The position numbers were made by a program, and so were the translations under genes. A stretch of DNA of 64,000 nucleotides from Lepraria neglecta (lineage: Eukaryota > Ascomycota > Lecanoromycetes > Lecanorales > Stereocaulaceae), in assembly GCA_033220425.1 (NCBI GenBank), contig CM065647.1, forward strand, positions 310,001-374,000, read 5' to 3'. The notes beneath the pieces were generated by a model. That model worked only from the letters and a program-made list of their open reading frames with translations. It did not search any database and was not told where the DNA came from. Of this stretch, positions 1 to 10,782 are shown one piece after another. How positions within the stretch are numbered: the first letter of the stretch is position 1; each line of letters opens with the position of its first letter.

Positions 1-691
1 GCATGCATAATTCTTTTTATTCTTGGCCTATAGCAGGTGCTACCAAGCAGGCCAAGCCAGCATCTTGAGTGGCGGACTAACCATGCCGCAGGTGGTGTGC
101 TTGGAACACTAGTCTTCGGCTGCCCTCTTCAACCCAATGCGGCTATGGATATGTTAGTGTCACACCTAAGCATGACAGAGCAGTGCCAGAGAATCGGGCC
201 ATTTGACACGGCAAATATTGGCTTGCAATTGAAAATTAGCGAGAGAAAAGTACATAAGGAGCTTGGCTGCAGGATCTGGGCCGAGTTGAGTTGTCAGATA
301 AGCGAAGCGGGCGCCTGGCTGAGAGGAATCGGCTGGCATAGACTTGGTTTTTGGTGGTGGGAGGGTGGGACCGGGGCGCAGATTCGTAGGTTCATCCCAC
401 CCCTCTTCACCATTCTTGGTGGCTTTGAAACATAAATGATGAATCTCATATATCTATTAGAGATCTGGCCACTTGTTGCGGGCCGCGAATGCGAATCTGT
501 GGATTAGCTGAGCCACCAACGTCATGATTCTTCGTTATTGCCATAACCGAATGCAGAGCGTGCAGTAGCTACGGCACGGGGAAGCTAAGAGCGTTTCCAC
601 CTGCAGGAAGTGTCCGACTAATCGCGGAATAAACCCAAATTGCAATAATATAGAATCTGTCACCATCAACATTTACCCTCATCAGCATGCT
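1..691. other. Intergenic region, no gene seen
   Basis: There is an open stretch of about 130 codons on the plus strand near 37-435, but it has no ATG start and no recognisable domain, so I do not call it. The last 100 bases are the probable promoter and leader of the aldehyde dehydrogenase gene that follows. Confidence 0.5.
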
Positions 692-2574
692 ATGATGGAC
701 TTTACTTGTTTCAGCAATGTTATTGACGGCAAACCGCGTGGGGCCAAAGTCTCTTATCATGGGATCAATCCAGCCACAGAGGAGCCGCTATTTGAAGTGC
801 CATGCGCAACGCGAGGAGATCTCGACCATTCTGTGGAGGCGGCCCAGAAAGCCTTTCCCTCCTGGTCTCAAACTCCTTTCGAAGTGCGCTGTAATCTAGT
901 CAAGAATTATGCAGAAGCGTTCCTCGCCTATGAGAATGATTTCACTGAGCTGCTGATCAAAGAGACCGGGAAACCAGTTAGTTGGGTCTACTCCATCCGT
1001 AGCCTGTTGAAGCGTGAAAGCTGCCAGAGCGCTGACCCGCCCGCAGAGGGACCTCGCAAATAGAGAAGTTCATAGCAGCTATGAATGCCTGATTGGAGCG
1101 AGTGAGTTTGGACTTCGATGAAGGCATTACGGCCAAATCTGATCATCAAATCAGCAACGTGGACGCTGCCGGTAGAGAAATTAGAGGACGATTCCAAGAT
1201 AGCTACCGTGAGATATGTTCCGCTTGGTAATTCTATATCGTTGGCCACGGCCTGCATTTGGCTGACTTAATCAAGGGATTGTGGGCGCAATCTGTCCCTG
1301 GAATTGTAAGACTTTTCTTGCTGGAAGATCAGACACGAATCAAAGCTGAAAGTCATCATTCAGTCCCGATATTACTATGTATGATTCCATTGGCAATCAA
1401 CATTGCAAGATGCTAAATTGAAGCAGCCTTCACGAAGATCGCCGCAGCATTAGTTGCTGGAAACTGCATAATAGTGAAGCCATCGTACGTACTTTAGCCC
1501 TGTGACCATTCTCTTCTGGGAGATTTGCCAATGGTTTAGGCCGTATACACCGTACACAGCCCTCAAAGCTGTTGAAGTTGGCCATGCGATCTTTCCACCA
1601 GGCGTGCTGCAGGTCCTTGGAGGAGATGAGAAACTTGGGCCTTGGATCGTGAGCCATCCAGATATACAGAAAATCTCCTTCACCGGCTCGATACCTACTG
1701 GTAAGAAGATAATGGAAGTGTGCGCGAAAACCTTGAAGCGAGTCACTCTGGAATTGTAAGCAGACATCGATTCCATAAAGGCTGTTGTCCTAGTTCGCTG
1801 ATCAGCACAAGGGGTGGCAACGATGCCTGCATCGTATGTCATGATGTGGACATTCAGAAGACAGCTCCAGCTGTTGTGATGGCAGCGTTCAAGAATTCCG
1901 GTCAAGTGAGTTCTTCCTGTTACTCCTGAAGGGTAGAGGTCTCCAATTTCGCAGGACTTTGGGGACTAATAGCTAAGCGCCAGATCTGCGTTGCCAGTAA
2001 ACGCATCTACGTCCATCAATCGATCTACCGGCCATTCCTCGAAGCAATGGCTTCTTTCACCAAATCTCTGAAAGTCGGTAATCCATTCGATAGGGATGTT
2101 GACATAGGACCCATTCAGAACGCCATGCAATTCGACAAAGTGAGATCGTTCGTCGACGACTGCAAAACGCAAGGGTACAACGTCGCCGCTGAAACCGAAG
2201 GGCCAAACCCCGGCAAAGGCTACTTCATTCAGCCCACGATCATCGACAACCCACCTGACGACTCGAGGATCGTGACAGAAGAGCCATTTGGTCCCATCGT
2301 TCCTCTTCAAATCTGGACCACGGAGGAGGATGTTATCCGGCGCGCTAACGACACAAAGACTGGTCTGGGGGCCTGTATTTGGTCGAAGGATCTGGAGCGT
2401 GCCGAGAGGATTGCCAGAAAGCTTGAGGTTGGAAGCGTGTTCATTAACAGTCCATTGAGACCAGACTGGAAAGTGTACTTCTCGGGACATAAAGAGAGTG
2501 GGATTGGTGGAGAGCGAGGATTGCAAGGATTGTTGGCTTATTGCAATACTCAGGCTGTGCATGTCTATAAGTAA
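692..2574 (+). CDS. NAD(P)-dependent aldehyde dehydrogenase, multi-intron
   Basis: ALDH superfamily enzyme that oxidises an aldehyde to a carboxylic acid; it resembles fungal aldA/vanillin-type ALDHs. The reading frame needs about eight short introns. Exons I can place: 692-about 980, about 1066-1101, 1155-1226, 1276-1305, 1364-1378, 1427-1494, 1540-1755, 1812-1905 and 1984-2574. Spliced, they give GIVGAICPWNF (Rossmann/active-site lead), AGNCIIVKPS, ISFTGSIPTGKK (cofactor loop), VTLELGGND with the general-base Glu, and SGQICVASKR with the catalytic Cys. The C-terminal part reads EEPFGPIVPL and SGHKESGIG. The Glu and Cys motifs are each split by an intron, and every junction restores the family sequence. 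The first intron (about 981-1065/1068) is the least certain. ATGs lie at 692 and 695. Substrate cannot be told from sequence. Confidence 0.85.
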
Positions 2575-3141
2575 CGATGAGACTTCCTCCAATCGAGAAG
2601 GAAGATATCGAATAAAAAGCATGTTGACCCTAAATGTGTTGATCTATCTCCAAAACGCCAGGTGGCAGCTTGTGGCAAATGTGTCTTCGTGACGAAGCCA
2701 GCTAGTGTGACCATAAGAGCGGGCTTTTTACTTATCGTTCATGTAGCATATTAATTAATAGAAGAGAAGCTTCAGAGTTCTCATTTGCGTTTGAAATTCG
2801 AAGACTGGCTCACAGGTGACAAAATAGACTGGAATGGGGCTTTTTGCAAGCCAGTTATTGGGGGACGAAAACTTGGTCAATCATGGCAGCCTGAGCCGAA
2901 CAAGTGCTATTTATGATTGGCAAGGAGCTGGAAAGTTAGATTTCAACCGTGATTGGAAGTTATTCCGTGGAAGGAAAAGGGGGTGCTTGCCTGGCTTGCC
3001 AAGACCAACCGTTAGGGGAAGGTCTGTCGAGGCAGGGGCTAAGAATTGATGCCAGAACCTTGAGCTCTCTGGCAAGCCAGCACAACTTCGGCGGCGCTCT
3101 TTTGCCTGCTCACGAGAGCCTTCAGTTTATTGATAGCCATC
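2575..3141. other. Intergenic region between ALDH and ERV25
   Basis: Short overlapping open frames occur around 2834-3242, but they have no domain and lie upstream of the Erv25 start. This is best read as the 3' end of ALDH plus the ERV25 promoter. Confidence 0.5.
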
Positions 3142-3982
3142 ATGGCACATCGATCCCTCCTCTCCACTGTCCTTCTATCCCTCCTCCTTCTTCCCCTTTC
3201 CCTAGCGCTCAAATTCGACCTAGCAGCACACACAGGCCATAACAGCAAGTATGAAAGATGCATACGGAACTTTGTCGGGAAAGACACACTGGTGCTTGTG
3301 ACCGCTATAGTCGATGGGCAAAAAGGTGATGGACAGATGGTCAATATGCATGTGAGTTTGCCCAAAGCTACCAGACCGGGGGGCGACCTTTGCTAATATA
3401 GTGGACTGGGCTAGATCAAGGATGCAGTGGGCAATGAATATGGAAGACCGAAAGATATTGTTGGGGAGACTAGGATGGCATTCACATCCCACGCCGACGC
3501 CGCATTCGACGTCTGCTTTGAGAACCAGCTCACTACAAGAGGTCTGCACTTCCCCTTCCCTTGAGCTTACGCAGAATTCCTGAACTGACGCGTCCATTGC
3601 AGAAGCCGTTATGAACCCCTCCCGCCACATTGAACTCGACATCGATATCGGCGCCGACGCCCGTGACTGGTCTGCCATCCAAGCCCAAGAGAAACTCAAG
3701 CCCGTGGAGACAGAATTACGACGCATCGAAGAGCTGGTATCGGAGATTGTGACCGAGATGGATTATCTGAGGACAAGAGAGCAGAAGCTTAGGGATACGA
3801 ATGAGAGTACAAATGAGCGGGTCAAGTGGTTCGCCTTTGGGACAATGGGAATGTTGGTTGGACTTGGAGCGTGGCAGGTTGTTTATTTGAGGGCATATTT
3901 CAGGTACGTTGTTTTGTTATTGGATTTATCCTAAGGCGCTGAATGCTGATTTGATGGGCATAGATCGAAGCACTTGATATGA
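3142..3982 (+). CDS. erv25: Erv25, p24-delta COPII vesicle cargo receptor
   Basis: Endoplasmic reticulum vesicle protein of the emp24/gp25L/p24 family, cycling between ER and Golgi and helping to sort cargo such as GPI proteins. Four exons: 3142-3351, 3415-3541, 3603-3903, 3964-3982. The protein has an N-terminal signal peptide (hydrophobic run after MAHRSLLS), a GOLD domain beginning [18 protein letters not shown] with the two conserved Cys (ERCIRNF and DVCFENQ), a coiled coil ([15 protein letters not shown]), a single membrane span ([16 protein letters not shown]) and a short cytosolic tail YFRSKHLI of the COPI/COPII-binding type. The tail is completed by a 19-nt last exon. The start is the ATG at 3142; the open frame upstream of it has only non-ATG codons. 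Length and domain order match the family. Confidence 0.94.
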
Positions 3983-4530
3983 TTCAAGGTCGCCGATCCA
4001 TTATAATGGTGTAGATTGATGGGGCCCCAGCATTGAATACCATAAATTCTGTTCAGCGTACTTTGAAGATCCTCTGGTTGCATATAAAGGTTGTCAGAGT
4101 AAGAGATAAATCCACGTTTCTCTCATCGCTCATCCACCACTCATTCGCCACTGACCAACTCAACAACTCTTCATTCAAATCACCTTCTCCAATCTACCAT
4201 ACCAGAGGTCCAGTCATCCATCCATCACTCCTACTCTCATGATAATAGCTCGGACTCAGTCCCTGCCTACAGTGCGAGACACGGACAAACTTATCACCAG
4301 GAACGAACACATCAGGTAATTTCCCAGACGTCTGCACGCACAACTGGTTAAAGGTGCCAACGTTTCAGTCCTGCCTCCTTGTATAGATCCCTTCAACCAG
4401 CAATTCACCCCTTCAACGTCAACGACACCATACGAGCTTTCGATACCTAATTTCAAACCCCTAGGATCGTGAGAAAGCTCGCCTATCACTTCGATGCGAT
4501 ACTAAGTCATCAGTCTAACTTTTATTACAG
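3983..4530. other. Intergenic region, possibly holding a 5' exon of the BTB gene
   Basis: There is no clear coding signal. A 3' splice-site-like sequence (tttattacag) ends at 4530, right where BTB homology starts, so an upstream first exon of that gene may lie near 4300-4490, but I could not fix it. Confidence 0.35.
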
Positions 4531-5198
4531 GCTCCTGACTTCGGAGATGGTTGACGTCTTCCTCGGGTTGACACGCAAGAAATTCCATCTACACAAGGAT
4601 CTGCTCTGTGACCGCTCCGACTATTTCAAAGCAGCATTCCAGGGCGACTTCCAAGAGGCTACCACGATAGAACTCTATCTCCCAGATGACGACGATGCCG
4701 CATTCGAGCTCTTCGTCAACTGGCTTTTACGGCACCAGCCCCAAACAACCGAGAACGCGAGAAGAACTTTCAAACTTTCTAGTCTTACTCGCACTCTCTG
4801 GGAAATTAATGATCGAGCATCTCCGGAACCTCAGTACTGATCCGATAAGAGGTTACTATCGAGACTTGAAGGGCATATTTCGTGCGCAGGATGTTTCTTT
4901 CCTCTATGCAAACACGGAGGGCACTCATGTGCGTGCATTCACGGTTGCGCTTGCAGCGGTACAGACACTGGAGTCGGAACGCGCCTGCCTCATGTATGCT
5001 TTTCCAGAACTGCTTAGAAGCGGGGGCTCAATCGCGGTGGACTTTTCCCAAGCACTGATAAAGACATCACGGTTAAGAAACAAGCAGGCTTGGATTGATT
5101 GGTGTTTCGATCGCAACAGGAACTGCTCATACCACTACCATGGTTCCACCCCAAAATGTAAAGGCCCACCGGAAGCTATGGAAAGTCTTGGACGATGA
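4531..5198 (+). pseudogene. BTB/POZ-domain protein, frame-broken
   Basis: A fungal BTB/POZ protein, a family of protein-interaction modules often used as cullin-3 adaptors. The BTB start is in one frame (EMVDVFLGLTRKKFHLHKDL, CDRSDYFKAAF), continuing through FELFVNWLLRHQ near 4740. The C-terminal half (NFLVLLALSGKLMIEHLRN, IRGYYRDLKG) is in another frame beginning near 4745. The two meet within about 20 bases, too short for an intron, so one small insertion or deletion (or a sequence error) separates them. The tail NCSYHYHGSTPKC fits the C..H.H..C ending often seen in this fungal family. The 5' exon is unresolved. It is not closely similar to the two BTB genes at 48-50 kb. Confidence 0.6.
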
Positions 5199-5475
5199 GG
5201 CTGAGGCAGAGGAATTTTCGAGTCTTTGGAAGCTGCGTCGGATTTTATCCGCTCTTGATAACAGATTTTTCTCCTAGCGAGCTGCAATATGTTCATTGAG
5301 AGGTTCATAGCCAAGCTCTCGAGGCCTAATTGGGCCCGACATCCAGACGCCAAGACCTGCGGCGTTGATGTCACCGATAGAATACGACTCGTTCCTAGAA
5401 CTCTAGCATAATTTAAGTTACTCTTATATTAAACCATCCACTCTGACTTGACCCTTGGCCCCCAATTGTCCCGCG

Positions 5476-6494
5476 ATGCCTATCTTGCAACGTATATCAC
5501 GCTCGATCCGCCCAGTTTCTACAGCGTTCAGACCTCTATCAACCTCCATCCCCCGCACCTTCGAGAAGCCGCACTCCAATGAGAACGCCCAAGAATGGCA
5601 GGAGTCACAGAAGTCCAAACCCACAGGGCCGCACATGACCAACACCAATTCCACAATTGCGAATGAAATGCCCAGTGTGGGCGCCGACAAGGCCCCGCCT
5701 GAGCTTATCACCTCCGTCGATCCAGATTTCGTACCAAAGGACTCGGTCCCGGAGAACACCGAGCGGATGACGGGAGATACACAGAAGGGAGGACCTGATG
5801 GCGGTGCCAATGCAGATCTTGAGGTTGGGGAGATGGAGGGAGCAAAGTTCAAGGTGGAGCCAATACGGAGAACTGGGGAGGACGGCAACACCACGCGGGC
5901 TAGGTTGTTATGTCCGTTTCTCTACAACCTGTGCTTTTCTTTGTGACTAGAGTAGCTGACTTCATTGCGTTTTCTCCAGATCAGAGCCGCAAGAGGGGAA
6001 CTCTCGAAAGTGATCTCCTTCTCTCCACCTTCGCCGACGCCAACCTCCCTCACATGACTACCAAGCAACTCCAACAATACGACCTCTTCCTCGATGAGAA
6101 TGACTGGGATATCTACTACTGGGCCACTCAAGAGCCATCACAGACCTCACGCGAGACTGCTGAGGGCGGAGGCCCAAACAGCTCCACACCCGCCGCTCAA
6201 GGCAAAGCCATGGACAAGTCCGAGACGGATGACTGGAGGAAAGGTGCACCGCGAAGCGGTGAATGGGCTCAGACCGTTGGCACATTCAAGCCTGCATACA
6301 GGCCTGTGCCGCAACGATGGGCGAGTAGTGAGATACTGGCTATGTTAAGGAAGCACGTTATTGATCGGAGTGCTGGTGGCGTCCATGAGGAGCCGCAGGC
6401 GAAGGTGGAGGGGAAAGGGTTGCAACAAAGCATTAAAGGGACCGGAGGGGGTGGATTGGGCCGGATGCCGGAAGTACAGAATTTTGACGTCTGA
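5476..6494 (+). CDS. SDHAF2: Succinate dehydrogenase assembly factor 2 (Sdh5/SDHAF2), mitochondrial
   Basis: Mitochondrial matrix factor needed to attach FAD to the flavoprotein subunit of succinate dehydrogenase. Two exons, 5476-5911 and 5980-6494, with a 68-nt intron. Splicing joins ..RLLY to [19 protein letters not shown], which is the family core, followed by [20 protein letters not shown] and YYWAT. The N-terminus ([18 protein letters not shown]) is Arg/Ser-rich and lacks acidic residues, as expected for a mitochondrial presequence. About 110 low-complexity residues separate it from the core, and a long Gly-rich tail follows; both are common in filamentous fungi. The start is the ATG at 5476; the upstream open frame begins at a non-ATG codon. 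Confidence 0.92.
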
Positions 6495-7110
6495 CTTAAC
6501 TGTCCTACACCAACAATCTTCATCCATCAGCGCTACTGACCGAAGCTATTGCCTGCCTTGCCGCCCCAGCTCCACAAGGATTCTACACAACACTAGCTCT
6601 ATCTTGTGCTCTTTCTTCTCTTTTCAGCTGCCTTTTGTTCTTCGCTTGACTGACAGAACTATTCTATTGGTCGCTAACTAGCTTGGAATGTCACTAGGCT
6701 TGATTCATCCACTGGCAAGCACTCGTACTGACGGCATTTGAAGAGGTCAAAAGCCACCATGACCGCTTGCGGACCGCTTCGATTCTGATCTCTGCCCCTC
6801 CCTCCCCACAAGCTCTTCTTAGAGAGCGAAAAGACGAGGGAATGGCCTCATTATGAGTGGTGGATTGCCTGGCGGACCCTTCATTCCGCCTACATGTTAG
6901 GAATGCTAAGCGAGGCTGGAAGCTATATACCGGACTGTTTATTTATCTGTTTTCGCTCTCCATCGCAAGTTCTCCTGCGATTGACAAAAGCTTTCACAAG
7001 CAATAGCCATTGAATTGATCTTTGCTTTAGAGAGTGATATTCTCTTGAAAGCCAACCTACGAACTTTAGCCCTTCGTCCCCTTATTCATCGAGTATCCGT
7101 CTCTGTACGC
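6495..7110. other. Intergenic region, wetA promoter and leader
   Basis: No gene is seen. The sequence is pyrimidine-rich in its first part (around 6590-6640), and an open frame runs into wetA from 7015 without an ATG, consistent with a 5' leader. Confidence 0.4.
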
Positions 7111-8847
7111 ATGCGGCCAGACACAATGCTCACCTTCGACACCTATCTCCCCGAGGACAAAGACCTCGGCTTCATCACTCCAGACGAGTCGGACCCCTAC
7201 AGCTCTTTCTTTGAGCAATTCCCCAATGACGACCCAACGCCCATCAGCGACACGACCGAAGAATCAGATGGCTTTCAGGCCTTCGACTTCAGCTTTGATG
7301 ACGAGACAGAGTCAAGTGAGAGCTGCTCTGCAGATAGCAAGCTCGCCCTCCCCAACTCACCGCCAGCCGGCCTCCATTACCTGCCAATTCAGCGGACACT
7401 GGCCTTACGACCACACCGCGCCCTTATTCAGAGTCAGGCGCCACGAGCGGCGATCTCTAACAGCGAGCTGCTGAGTCTTGAAGGGAAATCGCCTCCTGAA
7501 GCGCAGTACACAAAAGACCATACATCAAGTACCCAGTCCTCGGCGGCACACACGTTACGGCGCAAGAGCAAATTCTACACCCCTGCAGCAGAGCCACCGC
7601 GAGGCCGCTCTCCACACAAGCAGAAATCATCGAACGAGATGAGCCGTCCCACGTATGGCCATGTGCGACATGAGAGTCTACCATACCCAGAATGGGCACA
7701 GCGGTTGGAGCAGATAAGTCTGCAGCAGCCCATATCGTATCTGCAAACATCACCACCGCGGTCCAATGGGACGTTTCGAGATAAGAGACCCAGCAATATT
7801 TTGACTTCAACTCAAACACCCTGTCAAGACCGACTCCCACAAGCAAAGTGCCCAAACGAGAAGGCATCGCCCGGTCATGGCATCTCACAGGGTTCCACAC
7901 CTGGTGATAACAGCAGACTTATCACCGTCGCCATCTCACCCACCCTCCAGAATTGGACGAACCAAGGAGAAGACGATGTTTCACCACTGACATTATCCGA
8001 CAATGACCGCCTGCACGCTCCACCGCTCCGCCACGCCCACACCTGGAATTTCAGCCCAGTCACCCCTTTAGACGGCACAATCTCCCCCGTTTCTCCTGGC
8101 TTCACCGTCTCTCCTCAGCACGTCCAACCAAGCTGGCTGCACGGCCTACCAGAGAATACGACTTCATACTACCAGAACAACACAGCCCCTACGCAGCTAT
8201 CTGCGACATCAACTCAATACACCGCGCCACCTCTGAGTGCACACGCAATCCCAGACTTCACTCCTCAGAGCTTCATGGCGGGCTACTCACCCTACGGCGA
8301 CTTCATCCCTGAAGATCCATCGAGTGGCTATGCAGTCACTTCAGCAGATCAACTTCAATCGACGATTGGAGCGGACTCGCTACCTCCGGGGTTCTTTGAC
8401 ACGAAGTCTGGTGATCTGGCAAATCTGCCTCGGCCTTGTACACCACCATCCCACCCGCACTCCCCTTCACCGCTAAGCTCGCCTTTGAAACGGCACCAAC
8501 GCTCCCAGTCCAAAACACATCGCCGCAACCAGAAGTCACTCGGTCATATCAAATCACCCAAATCAGCCACATCTCTGAAGTCACCAAAATCAGCTGGCAC
8601 TCTCAGATCGCCAAAGTCAACCGCACAACTCGGTTTCGTGAACCTGGGTCCGAACGACAAGAGCAAGATACTAACAGGGGTCGCACCAAGTGGTAGTTCG
8701 AAGACGAAGGCAAGACGGGAGCAGGAGGCTAATGAGAAGAAGAGAAGGAGTAGCCAGGCGGCGCTGAAGGCTGTGGAGGCTTTAGGAGGGGATGTGGAAA
8801 GGCTAAAGGCAGATTTGGAAATTGAGGGCATGGAGTTGGGGATATAG
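7111..8847 (+). CDS. wetA: WetA-type developmental regulator of conidiation
   Basis: WetA acts last in the BrlA-AbaA-WetA cascade and controls spore-wall maturation and trehalose build-up in conidia. This is a single exon of about 578 residues. The diagnostic part is the C-terminus: LGFVNLGPNDKSKILTGVAP followed by SGSSKTKARREQEANEKKRR and SQAALKAVEALGGDVERL, the conserved basic WetA signature. The N-terminus has an acidic aromatic segment (MLTFDTYLPEDKDLGF, SSFFEQFPNDD) also found in the family, and the middle is a long Ser/Pro-rich disordered stretch. Just before the C-terminal core are SPKS-type repeats (SPKSATSLK, SPKSAGTLR, SPKSTAQL), candidate proline-directed kinase sites. The next ATG (7126, MLTFDTYL) could be the real start. 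Confidence 0.87.
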   Translation: MRPDTMLTFDTYLPEDKDLGFITPDESDPYSSFFEQFPNDDPTPISDTTEESDGFQAFDFSFDDETESSESCSADSKLALPNSPPAGLHYLPIQRTLALRPHRALIQSQAPRAAISNSELLSLEGKSPPEAQYTKDHTSSTQSSAAHTLRRKSKFYTPAAEPPRGRSPHKQKSSNEMSRPTYGHVRHESLPYPEWAQRLEQISLQQPISYLQTSPPRSNGTFRDKRPSNILTSTQTPCQDRLPQAKCPNEKASPGHGISQGSTPGDNSRLITVAISPTLQNWTNQGEDDVSPLTLSDNDRLHAPPLRHAHTWNFSPVTPLDGTISPVSPGFTVSPQHVQPSWLHGLPENTTSYYQNNTAPTQLSATSTQYTAPPLSAHAIPDFTPQSFMAGYSPYGDFIPEDPSSGYAVTSADQLQSTIGADSLPPGFFDTKSGDLANLPRPCTPPSHPHSPSPLSSPLKRHQRSQSKTHRRNQKSLGHIKSPKSATSLKSPKSAGTLRSPKSTAQLGFVNLGPNDKSKILTGVAPSGSSKTKARREQEANEKKRRSSQAALKAVEALGGDVERLKADLEIEGMELGI

Positions 8848-9059
8848 GGTATGTAGTTCGAAAGGACGAGTGTATTGGATATTTTAGCATGGCAGCGTTT
8901 GCAGCCGACAAGTGGGAGGTTCGATCTAGAATTGTCGTATAGGTATAATCTGATGAATGATGAATTACCAAGTACTCTGACCCTTCCCCGTTCCCACAAC
9001 AGACTTGCTCAAGAACATCCCGGATGCGGCGTACCAGGTATCATGCCTTTTGGATATAC

Positions 9060-10362
9060 CTAGTCCATATCAGCAGATGGACAAATCTCCAAATTCAGTC
9101 GGCATCTCACATCCAAAATCGCAGGCCCAGCAATAACATTCCGGTCAGAGAAATCATCGCACGACCTCGACAATAGGACGTAGCTCTGGCCTGCCACACC
9201 AGCTAGGATCCGATTGATCTGATAGTCGAAGTTACCCGCCGAGAGTCGGACTTGAACTGGTATCTGCGTGAATTGAGCAGAGATAAGGTTGGGGAACCGT
9301 AGCAATATCTGACCTTCATCAGCCCAGAGAAGAAGACAGCATAGACTGAAGTGTCTTTTGTAACCCCATACTTCTGCGCGTTCGTAAAGGCACGGGGAGA
9401 ATGTAACAGACGACCGATCCGCTCTGGGAGTATGTCAATCTCCAGATGTTGTCCAGGGTACGAATCGTGGACTCACTCGTAGTCATATGGCGCGCAAGCA
9501 AGCGTCAGAATGGGGAATGGCACGACAGGCAGTTTTACAGGACTTTTGCTGAAGTTCGTGATGAGAGAAACGGCAAGGGTGCGTGTTTTGTTCTGCATTT
9601 GATGACAGTAAGCAAGCATCACCATTGACGAGAGGTCGTTGTTACAACGTCCAAAGGCGTATCAAAAGAATTGGCAAACGGGGTCTCTCCAATGGCAGCT
9701 CTCAGATAGCTCGTATGTCTTGCTTCCACACTCAAGATCGAACCTTTTTTCCCAATATTAGGCAATGTCCCAAGATACCTGGATTCCTCAGTATTTATAC
9801 ACAATTCAATTCTCAACACCCTGGGGAAAGGCCACCAAAAAAACTCACGCAGAAACGTCCACTCCCTTCAGGATCCCAGCGCAACAAAACTCCCAACATC
9901 CGTGTACGGAAAATCATATTCGAATTTGACCGTTGGCTGGATTTTCGCAGCCACAAGAGTACTGTGCAAGAAAGAGACATGGCTCTGTTCGTCGAAGTGA
10001 ATTTGCTGCAAATTGGTATAAAACGTATCCTCCAAGCCCGCGTTCACAAAGTCCATTTCTGTAAAATTGGCGAAGCCGCCTTCATAAAAGGCATGCTGGA
10101 GGTACTCGAGCGTTAGAGCGAAATTGAGGATGAAGTCATCTCCTGTTGTGGCGTTAGAGGCTGTCGTAGCATTGGGATATCGATGGCTTAAGGGGAAGGA
10201 TGATATGGTGGTTAATGCTAGGGGAAGTAATAGGACGGTGAGCAGCATGGTTATCAGGATTAAAGAAATGATTGTTTCGTAGGGGATGGAGCCGATAATG
10301 GTAGAGGGATTTGAGGCGTGGGACGACGAGGGCGTGCCAGGACTCTCGCCAATCTTCACCAT
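9060..10362 (-). CDS. Rds1-like stress protein with ferritin-like domain, possibly frameshifted
   Basis: Similar to fungal Rds1/stress-response proteins with a ferritin-like helical domain. Read on the minus strand from the ATG at 10362: a hydrophobic N-terminal anchor (IISLILITMLLTVLLLPLAL), then ILNFALTLEYLQHAFYEGGF and QIHFDEQSHVSFLHSTL, helices carrying the Glu/His pattern of the family. Later exons carry SILSVEARHTSYLRAAIGE, a segment with YAVFFSGL and a last exon ending VIAGPAILDV. About four introns are needed. Between FVALG and ILKGVDVSA (near 9865) the frame slips by one base with no room for an intron, so the gene carries a frameshift or the sequence has an error there. Everything else looks conserved. 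Metal binding and enzymatic role are unproven for this family. Confidence 0.72.
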
Positions 10363-10782
10363 CTTCAATGCCCATTTTGAGGGCGAGGAAGGAGTGGCCT
10401 GGACATTGAAAGCTCCCTCTTCTGCAAGAGCAACAATACCCTGCACCTTCCATGAGAGAGGGATGTCAAAGTCGATCGACAAGTTCAAGCGCAGTTGAGA
10501 TGAAAAGATCAAGATGTATCGAATGTGAGCAGGTGCTTCCTGGCTTGGTAGGAGCTTGTTTCATGACACATCATGCCCCAAATCAGATCAAGCTGGCCTT
10601 TTTTGATGTCTCGTAAGCATGTCACATTACTGCGAGATCATGATCTGTAAATGGTGAACATCATTGCTTGAGGCGCGTCTGCCTAAGAGCAGGCGACTGC
10701 CAGCCCAAATTACCATTTGCACCAAAATGCTACGCTTAATACAAAAAAGTCGTAAAGTCTAAAGCCATAAGGAAGGGTTAAT
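10363..10782. other. Intergenic region between Rds1-like gene and aspartic protease
   Basis: This is the upstream region of the Rds1-like gene and the 3' flank of the protease. No further gene is seen. Confidence 0.5.

Noticed and set aside
37-435. 132-codon open frame at the left edge
   Set aside because: It has no ATG start and no recognisable family.
1021-1120. Apparent stops in the ALDH gene suggesting a pseudogene
   Set aside because: Placing short GT..AG introns removes them and restores family sequence at each junction. Only the first intron stays uncertain.
8544-8999. Minus-strand open frame opposite the wetA C-terminus
   Set aside because: It is a mirror of the wetA coding sequence and Ser/Leu-rich by complement. 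wetA itself is well supported.
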